A DNA stretch of 64,000 nucleotides from Streptomyces sp. GQFP (GCF_021545335.1 NZ_CP089312.1:5208001-5272000), one strand, 5' to 3'. Shown: positions 49,762-59,118, counted from the stretch's first letter. Notes: a model not told the origin generated them from the letters alone. Numbers and translations are program-made.

Positions 49762-50263
49762 CTAATGCTCCCTGTTTGGCTCGATGTCGATCGGGGCTTA
49801 TGGAATCCCGGAATTCGGCCGGCAGTTGAGAATGCCCGGCAGTTGAGAATGCGGCGAGGGGCCGGTCGCGGCGGCGCGACGGAACTCCTGCCGTACCTTG
49901 TCCGCACGGTTCTTTTCCGCTCCTTTCCGTCGACGTTACGAGTCCGTCCTGGCGGCTCAGTCCCTCGGCAGGCGATCGAGGCGTACGGACCACTCGAATG
50001 CGCCATCAAGGATTCCGTTGGGCGACATCCACCGAACTGGCCGCTCAAGTACCGGTACTGGCGATGTATCACTTCTATAACACCTGATGGTTGAGATGTG
50101 AACTTTGGGGCGGGAGGGTGTGAAGATCCCTGAAGCGGTCGAACGTGTCTGCGCTTCTTCGTATGTGCGTTCCCGCCCACTTACGTTCTCCCAGGTAGCG
50201 CGCTCGGCCTCCCCCACGGGACGCGCCGCGACCGGGTAATCCAGAAAGGGTCGAGAGCCCTCC
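49762..50263. repeat. Gene-free divergent promoter region with an exact 17-bp tandem duplication
   Basis: A 502-bp gap between the glycosyltransferase gene (minus) and the pectinesterase gene (plus). It contains CCGGCAGTTGAGAATGC twice in direct tandem (49819-49835 and 49836-49852). Around 50060-50105 it is A/T-rich, a probable promoter for the pectinesterase. I saw no gene in it. Confidence 0.6.
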
Positions 50264-53200
50264 ATGCAGTTGCCGCAGTTGCCAGACCGCGCCGCACCCG
50301 TGTCCCGCAAGCGAGTTCAGGCCATCGCCGTCTCTCTCGCCACCGCGGTCACCGTCGGTGGACTCGTCGTGATTCCGGCCGTCACCGCGCAGGCGGCCGT
50401 CTCCTGTGCCACCGGTACGTGGACCGAGCAGTTCTTCGCCAATGCCCGGTTGGCCGGTGCGGCGAAGAAGACCGTCTGTGATGCCGCCATCAGCGAGAAC
50501 TGGGGGGCCGGGCGTCCCGCCGTCTCCGGGCTCGCCAAGGACAACTTCTCCGTTCGCTGGACCCAGGTACGGGACTTCGGCGGCGGCGGGCCGTTCAGCG
50601 TGACCGCCGCCAGCCAGGACGGCGTACGGATATACGTCGACGGCAAGAAGATCCTCGACACCTGGAAGGACGTCACGCGGACCCAGACGAAGACCGTCGC
50701 GCACACCTTCTCCAAGGGGCGCCACACCCTGCGCGTCGACTACTTCGCAGGCCGGGGTTCCGCCAACGTCTCGGTCAAGGTGACGCCCGCCGCCAAGGAC
50801 AAGGTCAAGCCCAACGCTCCGGTGGGCGTGAAAGCCTCGTACGCGTATCCGACCGCCAAGCTGACCTGGACCAAGAGCCCCGAGGCCGATCTCGCCGGGT
50901 ACCGGGTCTACCGGTCCACCAGTTCGAACGTGCCGGTCGTTCCCGCCAACCTCATCAGTGGCAGCAAGCTCGTCACCGCCACCTCGTACAACGACAAGCC
51001 CGCCGCCACTGGCGCCCGTTACTACTACCGTCTCGTCGCCGTCGACAAGTCGGGGAACGTGTCGGGCGGTTCGTCCGTTGTCAATGTGACGTCCAAGGAC
51101 GTCACCGCACCCACCGCGCCCACGAACGTCACCGTGACCGGGAGCGGCACCGGCAACACCGTCGCCTGGGGCAAGCCCACCGCCGACACCGTCAAGTACC
51201 GCGTGTACCGCGCCACCTCGGCCACCGGCGCCGGTGTCACCAAGCTCGCCGACACCACGGCGGCCAGTTACAACGACGCCTCCGCCGCCGAGAAGGCCAC
51301 CTACTACTACGCCGTCGCCGCGCTCGACGCCGCCGGGAACGAGGGCGCCCGCAGCGCCTACGTCTCCGGTACCCGGCCCGACACCACCGCGCCCGCCGCC
51401 CCCGCCAACCTCACCGCGACCGGCATGCTCGGCAGCGTCGAGCTGACCTGGACCGCCGGCGACTACCCCGACACGGTGGCCTACGAGGTGTGGTCGTCGG
51501 ACTTCGCCGACGGGACGTACCAGAAGCGCGTGTCGACCGACGAGGGCTGGTACCTGGACATCTCGGCGCCCTATGACTCCGCGACCCACTACAAGGTGTA
51601 CGCCCTCGATGCCGCCGGGAACCGCTCGGTCGCCGCGACCGTCTCCGGTACCGCGCTCACCCCGCCCGACACCACCGCCCCGGACGCGCCCAGCGGTCTC
51701 ACCGCCGTCGGCGGGGACCGTGAGATCAAGCTGAGCTGGACCGCGCCGGTCACCGAGGCGGGCCTCAGGTACCGGATCTACCGGTCCACCAGCCCGGACG
51801 TGGCGCTCACCGGCGCGAACCTCGTCGCCGCCGGGCAGACCACCACCTCGTACACCGACACGGACTTCGACGCCGACGCGGTGACCTACTACTACGCGGT
51901 CACGGCGTACGACGCCGCCGGCAACGAGTCCGTGAGCAGCGGGTCGGCCGGGGCCACGACCCTGTACTTCGCCGCCGATCTCGTCGTCGGAAAGGGTGGG
52001 TACTCCACCATCCAGGCGGCGCTCAACGCGGCTCCCTCGGGGGCGACGGCGGATGTGACCATCCTGGTCAAGCCGGGGACGTACACCGGGTCCGTGGTCG
52101 TCGCCGAAGGCAAGACGCATCTCGTCATCGTGGGCGGGACGGGCGATGCGGCCGACACCGTCATCACTCAGGCGCGAGGTGTGAGCGACGGCAGCACCGC
52201 AGTCACGATGGAGTCGTCGGCGACCGTCTACGCCGACGCCTCCGATCTGACGGTCAAGAACCTCACCATCGCCAACGAGTACGTCGAGGACGCGACCAGC
52301 AGCAACAACCAGGCCGTCGCGCTGCGGACCACCGGTGACCGGCAGGTCTACGACAACGTGCGGCTGCTGGGCAACCAGGACACCGTCTACATCCGCGAGC
52401 CCGACAGCCGGGTGCTGATCCGCAACAGCTACCTGGAGGGCGACACCGACTGGCTCTACGGCGCCGGTACCGCCGTCTTCCAGAACGACGAGATCCACTA
52501 CACCAGCAGCCGGGGCAAGAACGGCGGCTCGATCACCGCCGCCAGCACCAAGGCGAGTTCGAACCACGGCTTCCTGATCACCGACAGCGACATCACGCTC
52601 GACGCCGGTGTCACCTCGTACTACCTGGGCCGTCCCTGGCCGCAGTACTCCAGCGACTACCAGCCCCAGGTGATCGTCCGCGACACCTCCATCCCGAGGA
52701 CTCCCACCTCGGCGTGGAAGGACTGGGACGCCAGCCACAGTTGGAAGACCGCGCGTTATGCGGAGTACCAGAACACCGGCGTCGGCGCCGACAACAGCGG
52801 GACGAACGCCGACCGGCCGCAGCTGAGCGACATCGAGGCCCGGAAGAACACGGCCGCGCGTTTCCTGCGGGGCACGGACAACTGGGACCCGACGGGCACG
52901 CTGGCCGCCGAGGACTTCGTCGTCCCGGACGCGCCGACCGGCCTGACGGCCGCGGCCACCGCCACCGGGATCGACCTCGCGTGGACCGCCGCGACGGACA
53001 GCGATGTCGCCGGGTACCAGGTGTACCGGCGGGCGCCCGACGGCGACACCCGGGTGATCAGCGGTCAGGCTCCCCTCAGCGGCACCTCGTACACCGACTC
53101 CACGGCCGTCCAGGGCAGCGCGTACACCTACTGGGTCGTCGCCATGGACACCTCCGGCAACCTCTCCGGCGACTCGGTCTCGGCCACCGCGACCGTTCCG

Positions 53201-54487
53201 GTGCCCGTCGTGGACGAGGCTCCGGGCGTCCCGACCGGGCTCACCGCGACCGGCGCCGCCGGGCGGATCGACCTGGCCTGGACCGCGCCCGCCGACGGCG
53301 ACCTGGCCGGTTACCGGGTCTACCGGTCGACCTCCGCGGGGGTCACCGCGACCGAGGACAACCTGGTCGCCACGGGCGTCACCTCGACCTCGTACAGCGA
53401 CACCTCGGCGGACTTCGGGACGACGTACCACTACGCGGTCGTCGCCGTGGACGCCGCCGGGCAGGTCTCCGGGGTCTCCGGCGAGGTCAGCGGCTCCGAA
53501 CTGCCCGTCGGTACCGACGTGGTGGTCGCGGCCGACGGCACCGGGAACCACACCACCGTCTCGGCGGCCGTCGCGGCGACTACCTCCGGCGGTACGGCGG
53601 CCAACCCGTTCGTCATCGCGGTCCGGCCCGGCACCTACCGGGAGACGGTCACGCTGAAGAACAAGCCGTACGTGCAGCTCATCGGTACGAGCGGCGACGC
53701 GTCCGACACGACGATCGTCTACAACAACGCGGCGGGCCTCACCAACCCGAGCACCGGTTCCGCGTACGGCACCGACGGCAGCGCCACCTTCGCCAACCAG
53801 AGCAGCAACACGCGCTTCGAGAACCTGACGATCTCCAACGACTTCGACGAGGCCGCCAACCCCGACCTCATGACCGCCTACAAGGGCCAGGCCGTCGCGC
53901 TGCTCGCCCAGGGCGACCGGCAGGTCTACGACAACGTCCGGCTGCTCGCCAACCAGGACACCCTCTACACCAAGCAGCTCAGCTACGGCGGCGCCCTGAG
54001 CCGGCAGTACTTCACCGACTCCTACATCGAGGGTGACGTCGACTTCATCTGCGGTCACGGTACGACGGTGATCGACAACTCCGTCATCAAGGCGCTGACC
54101 TCCCGGACCAGCACCCCGATCCTCTCCGCGCCGCAGACCAACTCCGCGGTGGCGTACGGGTTCCTGATCGCCAACAGCCAGATCGTGACCGACGGGGTCA
54201 ACACCGCCGCCAAGTTCAGCCTCGGCCGGCCCTGGAGCGCGAGCGGGCAGCAGGTCATCCGGAACACCTCGCTGCCCGCGCAGGTCGGCAGCGCCCCGTA
54301 CAAGAACTGGAGCGACAGCCAGACCTGGGCCGCCGCCCGCTTCAACGAGTACGGGAACACCGGCGCGGGCGCCGACAACAGCGGGACCAACGCCGACCGG
54401 CCCCAGCTGACCGCCGAGACCGAGGGCACCTACACGGTCTCCGCCTACCTGACCGGCACGGACGGGTGGGCTCCGCAGGGCAGTTGA
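50264..54487 (+). CDS. Secreted double pectinesterase with PA14 and six fibronectin-III domains
   Basis: A protein of 1407 residues from ATG 50264; signal to about residue 44. Domain order by eye: PA14-like (about 48-170), four FN3 (about 180-565), pectin methylesterase 1 (about 568-880), two FN3 (about 887-1075), pectin methylesterase 2 (about 1083-1407). Both esterases have N-Q-A-V-A-L / G-Q-A-V-A-L, Q-D-T-V-Y / Q-D-T-L-Y, and L-G-R-P-W. The catalytic block D-F-I-F-G is D-W-L-Y-G in the first and D-F-I-C-G in the second, with the catalytic Asp kept. It removes methyl groups from plant pectin outside the cell. Confidence 0.93.
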   Translation: MQLPQLPDRAAPVSRKRVQAIAVSLATAVTVGGLVVIPAVTAQAAVSCATGTWTEQFFANARLAGAAKKTVCDAAISENWGAGRPAVSGLAKDNFSVRWTQVRDFGGGGPFSVTAASQDGVRIYVDGKKILDTWKDVTRTQTKTVAHTFSKGRHTLRVDYFAGRGSANVSVKVTPAAKDKVKPNAPVGVKASYAYPTAKLTWTKSPEADLAGYRVYRSTSSNVPVVPANLISGSKLVTATSYNDKPAATGARYYYRLVAVDKSGNVSGGSSVVNVTSKDVTAPTAPTNVTVTGSGTGNTVAWGKPTADTVKYRVYRATSATGAGVTKLADTTAASYNDASAAEKATYYYAVAALDAAGNEGARSAYVSGTRPDTTAPAAPANLTATGMLGSVELTWTAGDYPDTVAYEVWSSDFADGTYQKRVSTDEGWYLDISAPYDSATHYKVYALDAAGNRSVAATVSGTALTPPDTTAPDAPSGLTAVGGDREIKLSWTAPVTEAGLRYRIYRSTSPDVALTGANLVAAGQTTTSYTDTDFDADAVTYYYAVTAYDAAGNESVSSGSAGATTLYFAADLVVGKGGYSTIQAALNAAPSGATADVTILVKPGTYTGSVVVAEGKTHLVIVGGTGDAADTVITQARGVSDGSTAVTMESSATVYADASDLTVKNLTIANEYVEDATSSNNQAVALRTTGDRQVYDNVRLLGNQDTVYIREPDSRVLIRNSYLEGDTDWLYGAGTAVFQNDEIHYTSSRGKNGGSITAASTKASSNHGFLITDSDITLDAGVTSYYLGRPWPQYSSDYQPQVIVRDTSIPRTPTSAWKDWDASHSWKTARYAEYQNTGVGADNSGTNADRPQLSDIEARKNTAARFLRGTDNWDPTGTLAAEDFVVPDAPTGLTAAATATGIDLAWTAATDSDVAGYQVYRRAPDGDTRVISGQAPLSGTSYTDSTAVQGSAYTYWVVAMDTSGNLSGDSVSATATVPVPVVDEAPGVPTGLTATGAAGRIDLAWTAPADGDLAGYRVYRSTSAGVTATEDNLVATGVTSTSYSDTSADFGTTYHYAVVAVDAAGQVSGVSGEVSGSELPVGTDVVVAADGTGNHTTVSAAVAATTSGGTAANPFVIAVRPGTYRETVTLKNKPYVQLIGTSGDASDTTIVYNNAAGLTNPSTGSAYGTDGSATFANQSSNTRFENLTISNDFDEAANPDLMTAYKGQAVALLAQGDRQVYDNVRLLANQDTLYTKQLSYGGALSRQYFTDSYIEGDVDFICGHGTTVIDNSVIKALTSRTSTPILSAPQTNSAVAYGFLIANSQIVTDGVNTAAKFSLGRPWSASGQQVIRNTSLPAQVGSAPYKNWSDSQTWAAARFNEYGNTGAGADNSGTNADRPQLTAETEGTYTVSAYLTGTDGWAPQGS

Positions 54488-54508
54488 TCCATCCCATACA
54501 GGTATCCA

Positions 54509-54546
54509 GGCGCAGGGCTCCGTCGTTCGCGGTGGGGCCCTGCGCC
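54509..54546 (+). terminator. Terminator after the pectinesterase gene
   Basis: A 10-bp G/C stem (54509-54518 with 54537-54546), loop of 18, starting 21 bases after the stop. The right arm extends to within 40 bases of the next start codon. Confidence 0.7.
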
Positions 54547-54582
54547 GTTGTCCGGATCGCCGGTCCGCGGCAGGATGACGGC

Positions 54583-55251
54583 GTGCCGATCTTGCCGCCG
54601 TCCGTCCTGCGCGCACTGGAGCGGTTCCACGCCGCCCGGCCATGGGACCACAACGCCCACTACCACCCGTGGATCCTGCGGCAGTTGCCCCGGCGGTACG
54701 GCCGCGCCCTGGACGTCGGCTGCGGCAGCGGCGACCTGGTGCGGCTGCTGGCCGCGCGGAGTACGTCGTCGGTGCTCGGCGTCGACTCGGACGCCGCGAT
54801 CGTCGACCGGGCCCGCGAACTCACCTTGCCGGCCGCCCCGGTCACCTTCGCCGCCGTGGACGCGATGACCGGGCTTCCGGAGGGTCCGTACGACGTCATC
54901 ACCTGCGTCGCCGTCGTCCACCACCTTCCGTACGCCGACGCGCTCGCCCTCTTCCGGCGGCGACTGGCGCCCGGCGGGACGCTGGTCGTCGTCGGGCTGG
55001 CGCGGGCCGAGAGTCCCGTCGATCATCTGCTGGGGGCTGTCGCCGTGTTGGCGAACCTCGTCATGGCGTGGGTGAGGAACCGGGGGCGGCGGGCGGCGCG
55101 GCCGGTGGCCATGACCGCGCGGACGCGGGTCGCGGAGACGGGGTTCGGCGAGGTGGTGCGGGAGGCGCGGCGGGTGCTGCCCGGGTGCCGGGTGCGGCGG
55201 CGGCTCTTCTGGCGGTACACGTTGGTGTGGCGGAAGCCGACGGGGAGTTGA
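54583..55251 (+). CDS. Class I SAM-dependent methyltransferase
   Basis: A protein of 222 residues from GTG 54583, chosen because AGGA lies about 8 bases upstream and the preceding in-frame codons have no coding character. Motif I is A-L-D-V-G-C-G-S-G-D-L, followed by V-L-G-V-D-S-D, Y-D-V-I-T-C-V-A-V-V-H-H-L and L-A-P-G-G-T-L-V-V-V-G. The C-terminal 70 residues are very basic (R-N-R-G-R-R-A-A-R-P). A UbiE/Methyltransf_11 type enzyme; the acceptor is unknown. It lies between secreted-enzyme genes and shows no functional link to them. Confidence 0.88.
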   Translation: MPILPPSVLRALERFHAARPWDHNAHYHPWILRQLPRRYGRALDVGCGSGDLVRLLAARSTSSVLGVDSDAAIVDRARELTLPAAPVTFAAVDAMTGLPEGPYDVITCVAVVHHLPYADALALFRRRLAPGGTLVVVGLARAESPVDHLLGAVAVLANLVMAWVRNRGRRAARPVAMTARTRVAETGFGEVVREARRVLPGCRVRRRLFWRYTLVWRKPTGS

Positions 55252-55286
55252 TCCCTTCTCGCAGCTTCTCGTTCTCATGGCGGTTT

Positions 55287-55318
55287 CCTTCTGGCGTTCC
55301 CTTCTGGCGTTCCCTTCT
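55287..55318. repeat. 13-bp tandem repeat in a pyrimidine-rich spacer
   Basis: CCTTCTGGCGTTC occurs at 55287-55299 and 55300-55312 and starts a third time. The whole 148-bp spacer between two plus-strand genes is strikingly pyrimidine-rich on this strand. Confidence 0.6.
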
Positions 55319-55399
55319 CCTTCATCTCCTTCTTCTGCTCCGTTTTCGCCCTCTTCCTGTGTCACCGTTGGCCCATGACCGAGACTGGGGCTGCCGTCC

Positions 55400-57043
55400 A
55401 TGAACCTGCGTAGTCATCTTCTCCAGCGGCTGCTGGGGCTCGAACCTCCCCTCACCCGGGATCTCGTCGTCCAGCGGGATCTGCGCGTCCCGATGGCCGA
55501 CGACATCGAGCTGCTGGCGGACCGATGGGTGGCCCGGGGGCGTGAGGACGACGGGCTGCCCGTCGCGCTGATCCGGACGCCGTACGGGCGGCGCGGGGTC
55601 CAAGGGGGCGGTTCCGTACGGCTGTTGGCCGAACGCGGGTTCCAGGTGGTCGTGCAGAGCGCACGCGGGACCTTCGGCTCGGGCGGGGTCTTCGAGCCGT
55701 TCCGGAACGAGCGGGCGGACGGGCTCTCGACGCTGGAGTGGGTGGTCAAGCAGCCCTGGTGCGCGGGGTCCGTGGTGCTGGTCGGCGCCAGTTACATGGG
55801 GTTCGCCCAGTGGGCCGTGGCCGATTCGCTGCCGCCCGAGGTCAAGGCGATGATCCCGATGGTGACCGAGTCGGCGCTGACCCTGGAGTTCCTGCGGACG
55901 GACGGGTTCTCGCTGGAGACGCCGTTCGAGTGGGGCGTGATGGTCGCCGGGCAGGAACGTCCCTTCGCCGTGCTGCGCCAGATCGCCCAGGCCTCCCGCA
56001 ACCGTCGTGCCCTGGCCACGCTTCCGCTGAGCGGCGCCGACCTGGCAGCCCTCGGCCACCGCTCCGACTACCTCCAGAGCATCTTCGCCCATGACACCAA
56101 CGGTCATGGTCCTGACGCCGACGACTGGGACGACCAGCTCGACCATCGGCATCGGGTGACGGGCGTGAGTGTGCCGGTCAGTTCGATCGGGGGCTGGTAC
56201 GACATCTTTCTGCCGGGCCAGTTGCGGGACTTCCGGGCGCTGCAGGAGGCGGGGCGGTCGGCCCGGCTCACCGTCGGGCCGTGGGGCCATCTGTCCCCGC
56301 ACGGCACGCCGATCCGCGAGGCGGTCGAGTTCGGGCTCGCCCACGCGCGCGGGGAGACGCCTCCGGAGCGGGGACCCGTACGGCTGTTCGTGATGGGCGG
56401 CGCAGGGGAAAAGGCCGGTGAGTGGCGGGACTTCGGTGCCTGGCCGCCGGTCGGGTACGCGCCCCGGCGGTTCCACCTGGGAGCCGGTGGTGTGCTCGGC
56501 GGCGAACCGGGTGAGCGGGCGGCGCACGACATCTATCGGTACGACCCCGCCGACCCCACCCCCGCCGTCGGCGGCGTCCGGATGGGCCGGGGCGCCGGGC
56601 GGGTCGCCAACGGGGAGTTGGAGGCGCGGGCCGATGTACTGACGTACACGACACCCGAGTTGGAGGAGGACGTCGAGGTCGTCGGGGAGGTCGGGGCGGA
56701 GATCTGGTTCAGGTCCAGCCTGGCGCACGCCGATGTGTTCGTTCGGGTGTGCGATGTCGACGCGCGCGGCCGGTCGTACAACGTGTGCGACGGGCTGGTC
56801 AGTGTCACCGGCGCCGATGAACTCCGCCTCGTCCGCGTCTCGTTGTGGCCCACCGCCTACCGCTTCCGGCGCGGACACCGCATCCGGGTGCAGGTGTCCA
56901 GCGGGGCGTTCCCGAGGTTCGCGCGCAACACGGGGACCGGCGAGCCGCACGGCACGGCCACGGTTCTGCTCGCCGCCGACCAGGAGGTTCATCACGGAGG
57001 TGGGCGTGCTTCGGCGGTCGTGCTGCCGGTGCGGAGTGAGTGA
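55400..57043 (+). CDS. CocE/NonD family hydrolase (X-Pro dipeptidyl-peptidase-like)
   Basis: A protein of 547 residues from ATG 55400. An alpha/beta hydrolase with the nucleophile in G-A-S-Y-M-G (Ser131), the G-W-Y-D-I-F region typical of the acid, and G-P-W-G-H near 295 for the His, followed by a C-terminal jelly-roll (about 345-547) with V-G-E-V-G-A-E-I-W and R-G-H-R-I-R-V-Q-V-S-S-G. Members hydrolyse acyl esters (cocaine esterase), amides or Xaa-Pro peptides. No signal peptide. It lies tail to tail with a broken marR gene. Confidence 0.92.
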   Translation: MNLRSHLLQRLLGLEPPLTRDLVVQRDLRVPMADDIELLADRWVARGREDDGLPVALIRTPYGRRGVQGGGSVRLLAERGFQVVVQSARGTFGSGGVFEPFRNERADGLSTLEWVVKQPWCAGSVVLVGASYMGFAQWAVADSLPPEVKAMIPMVTESALTLEFLRTDGFSLETPFEWGVMVAGQERPFAVLRQIAQASRNRRALATLPLSGADLAALGHRSDYLQSIFAHDTNGHGPDADDWDDQLDHRHRVTGVSVPVSSIGGWYDIFLPGQLRDFRALQEAGRSARLTVGPWGHLSPHGTPIREAVEFGLAHARGETPPERGPVRLFVMGGAGEKAGEWRDFGAWPPVGYAPRRFHLGAGGVLGGEPGERAAHDIYRYDPADPTPAVGGVRMGRGAGRVANGELEARADVLTYTTPELEEDVEVVGEVGAEIWFRSSLAHADVFVRVCDVDARGRSYNVCDGLVSVTGADELRLVRVSLWPTAYRFRRGHRIRVQVSSGAFPRFARNTGTGEPHGTATVLLAADQEVHHGGGRASAVVLPVRSE

Positions 57044-57082
57044 GCCGTCCCTCCAATACGTCCTTCTGTCCAGTTCGTCCTT

Positions 57083-57413
57083 CTATGTGTCCGTCTCGCG
57101 GATCTCGTCCATGTACGCGCGGGCCAGTTCGCCCTGGCGCGTGAACCAGTCGGCCAGTACGGCGACTTCGGCGGGGGGAGTCGGCGATGAGGCCGGCGAG
57201 GCGGGTGAGGTAGCCCGCGCGTTCCAGGCGGTTGAGGATGCCGGTGACCGCGCCCGTGGTGACGTGTGCGCGTTCGGCCAGGTCACCGGCGGTGAGCAGG
57301 TCCTCGCCCGCTTCCAGGACGAAGGCGAAGCAGGTGAGGTCGGTGACGTTCAGGCCGAGACGCCGGGCCATCTCCTGCTGGCTGAGCAGATGCGTCGCGA
57401 TCGTGTGGTCCAT
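57083..57413 (-). pseudogene. MarR-family regulator, broken by frameshift and internal deletion
   Basis: From ATG 57413 the frame reads a good MarR N-terminus: E-M-A-R-R-L-G-L-N-V-T-D-L, T-A-G-D-L-A-E-R-A-H-V-T-T-G-A-V-T-G-I-L-N-R-L-E-R-A-G-Y. Near 57178 it changes: the C-terminal part P-A-E-V-A-V-L-A-D-W-F-T-R-Q-G-E and R-A-Y-M-D-E-I-R-E, ending at 57083, is in another frame. The shift falls in a run of six C (G on the plus strand). The part between is also too short: the wing with D-x-x-D-R-R is missing, about 40 residues less than a normal MarR. So even with the frame restored the protein would lack its wing. A sequencing error alone does not explain it. Confidence 0.72.
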
Positions 57414-57490
57414 CGCCGTGAGCAGCTGGGCAGGCGACGGGCGGGCGGGCGGGACGGGTCGGGGGCCCTGCGCGTCAGGACGCCCTCGCG

Positions 57491-57730
57491 GTGACGGGCG
57501 GGATCGCGGTACGCGTGGTCGCCGTGCTGGTCACCTGGGCGCTGCATCTCGCCGGGTGGGGGAAGGCGCCGGGCGTGCGGTCGGTGGGCGAGTGGCGGAT
57601 GCGGGAGCGGGACCGCTCGGCGCGGGACGGGCATCCGGGGTGCGTGGGGTGCCGGCTGGCGGGGCGGGGGCGACGGGTGGGCGGTACGGCCGTCACCGCC
57701 GGAGCCGAGGCTGTTCCGGAACGCGTCTGA
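57491..57730 (+). CDS. Small hypothetical protein with a C-x2-C motif, 79 aa
   Basis: Starts at GTG 57491, 77 bp from and divergent to the broken marR. A short hydrophobic N-terminus (I-A-V-R-V-V-A-V-L-V-T-W-A-L-H-L-A-G-W) could be a membrane anchor, followed by a basic part with H-P-G-C-V-G-C-R-L-A. Codon bias is consistent with coding, but the ribosome binding site is weak and the sequence is short. Function unknown. It may be only a chance frame. Confidence 0.5.
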   Translation: MTGGIAVRVVAVLVTWALHLAGWGKAPGVRSVGEWRMRERDRSARDGHPGCVGCRLAGRGRRVGGTAVTAGAEAVPERV

Positions 57731-57829
57731 ATCCCTGAATCTCTGGCTCCCTGAGCCTCTGGCCGTCTGACCTGGTCTTTTTGCTGGCCGAGGGGGCGTT
57801 GTCAGTGGCAGCCCGTACTCTCGCAAGGG

Positions 57830-58738
57830 ATGGCACAGGCGTGGAGATGCACGGGGCTGCGATGGTCGGCGGACGGTCCCGTGCTGCGGTGGGGCGGTGG
57901 GCGCGACAGTGCGCTGACGTGGGGAAAGAGGGTGGCCTTCGGGGTCACGGAAGGGGGCGTACGGACATGTGTGGGAGCGCGGGGCAACGCCTGTCCGATA
58001 CGGGCGGTGGTGTCGGGGCGGAGTACGGGGGCGCGGTGCGAGGAGTGCGCGCGGCTGGACCGGGCGCACTCGGTCGCCGCCGACACGATCGCGGACGATC
58101 CACGCCCCTATCACGTATATCTGGCGTGGTTCGGGCCCGGCATGACCAAGGTCGGCATCACGGCGCTGGAGCGGGGCTCGGCGCGGCTGCTTGAGCAGGG
58201 GGCGGTCGCCTTCAGCTGGCTGGGGTCCGGCCCGTTGATGGCCGCCCGGCGTACGGAGGAGCTGCTGCGCGCCGCGCTGGGGGTCCCGGACCGGATTCCG
58301 TACGCCGACAAGCGGGCGGTGCGGGCCGCGCTGCCGGAGACGGTGGCGGAGCGGGCCGCCGAGGTCGAGGAACTGCACGCCCGTGCGGTGGCGCTGGGGG
58401 CCTGGCCCGAGTCCCTGGAGCGGGCGCCCTGCCAAGTCGTCGACCACGTCGGGGTGTTCGGGCTGACCGGGTTGGCGCCGGCCGTGGGTGCGGTGAGCGA
58501 GCTGGCGGCCGGGGGTGTCGTCGGGGGCGAGCTGGTGGCGGCGGCCGGGCCCGATCTGCACCTCGACCTCGGGGACGCGGCTGAGGACGGGCGGGGCGTG
58601 GTGGTGCTGGACACGAGGCTGATGACGGGGTGGGAGCTGGTGCCGGTCGCGAGCGGCGGACTCACCGTGCCTGTACGGGAGTTCAAGGGGACGAAGGGGG
58701 CGGGGGAGGCGGCTGGGGTGCAGGACGGGTTGTTCTGA
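57830..58738 (+). CDS. DUF2797 family protein
   Basis: A protein of 302 residues from ATG 57830 (purine-rich GCAAGGG just upstream). N-terminal C-T-G-L-R-W and A-C-P-I-R, then two Cys in R-C-E-E-C-A-R-L-D-R, and the central H-V-Y-L-A-W-F-G-P-G-M-T-K-V-G-I-T, the hallmark of DUF2797, which resembles a GIY-YIG-like core (Y-L-A-x-F ... K-V-G-I-T). The last 90 residues contain acidic and Gly-rich stretches. Cytoplasmic. Its biological role is unknown in any organism I know of. Confidence 0.87.
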   Translation: MAQAWRCTGLRWSADGPVLRWGGGRDSALTWGKRVAFGVTEGGVRTCVGARGNACPIRAVVSGRSTGARCEECARLDRAHSVAADTIADDPRPYHVYLAWFGPGMTKVGITALERGSARLLEQGAVAFSWLGSGPLMAARRTEELLRAALGVPDRIPYADKRAVRAALPETVAERAAEVEELHARAVALGAWPESLERAPCQVVDHVGVFGLTGLAPAVGAVSELAAGGVVGGELVAAAGPDLHLDLGDAAEDGRGVVVLDTRLMTGWELVPVASGGLTVPVREFKGTKGAGEAAGVQDGLF

Positions 58739-59118
58739 GCCCGATTCAAGGGGGGACCGAGCTGAGGAAGGTCTGACATCGGTATGAGGATGAGGTGAGA
58801 AGGGGAGGTCGGAGGGGACGAATCGGGCGTACGGAAGTGGGATGCGCAACGTCGGATCAGGTTCGCCCAGGAGACGCACAGGATGCCCTCTGGTGGGCTC
58901 GGGGGCTTGTCGTCAATGGGGGCGGTGGTCTGTGTGGCCGGGGAAAGAGCAGGTCAGGGCGGGTATTGTCGAGGCCGTCGCGGTTGGCCGGGCGGGGCCG
59001 TAAGCGACATTTGGGCGGCGGATTCCCAGAGGTTCCCTGAGAGGTGCCTGTGAGTTTCTCAGGAAAATCACAGGTTCCAGAAAGCTTGCTCTCAGAGGAC
59101 ACCGACAAGGTGTCCGCT
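58739..59118. other. Gene-free region upstream of the two-component system
   Basis: A 380-bp gap. Its left two thirds are G-rich on the plus strand without visible structure. The last 80 bp are A/T-richer and hold the operator described separately (59036-59074). A GTG at 59044 would extend the response regulator by 25 residues through this region, but the codons lack GC3 bias. Confidence 0.5.
59036..59074. promoter_or_regulatory. Probable response-regulator operator: 11-bp-phased direct and inverted repeats
   Basis: CCTGAGA (59036-59042) and CCTGTGA (59047-59053) start 11 bp apart; their inverted partners TCTCAGG (59057-59063) and TCACAGG (59068-59074) are also 11 bp apart. OmpR/PhoB-type regulators bind direct repeats with 11-bp spacing, and this one lies directly in front of such a regulator gene, so autoregulation is likely. 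Confidence 0.6.
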
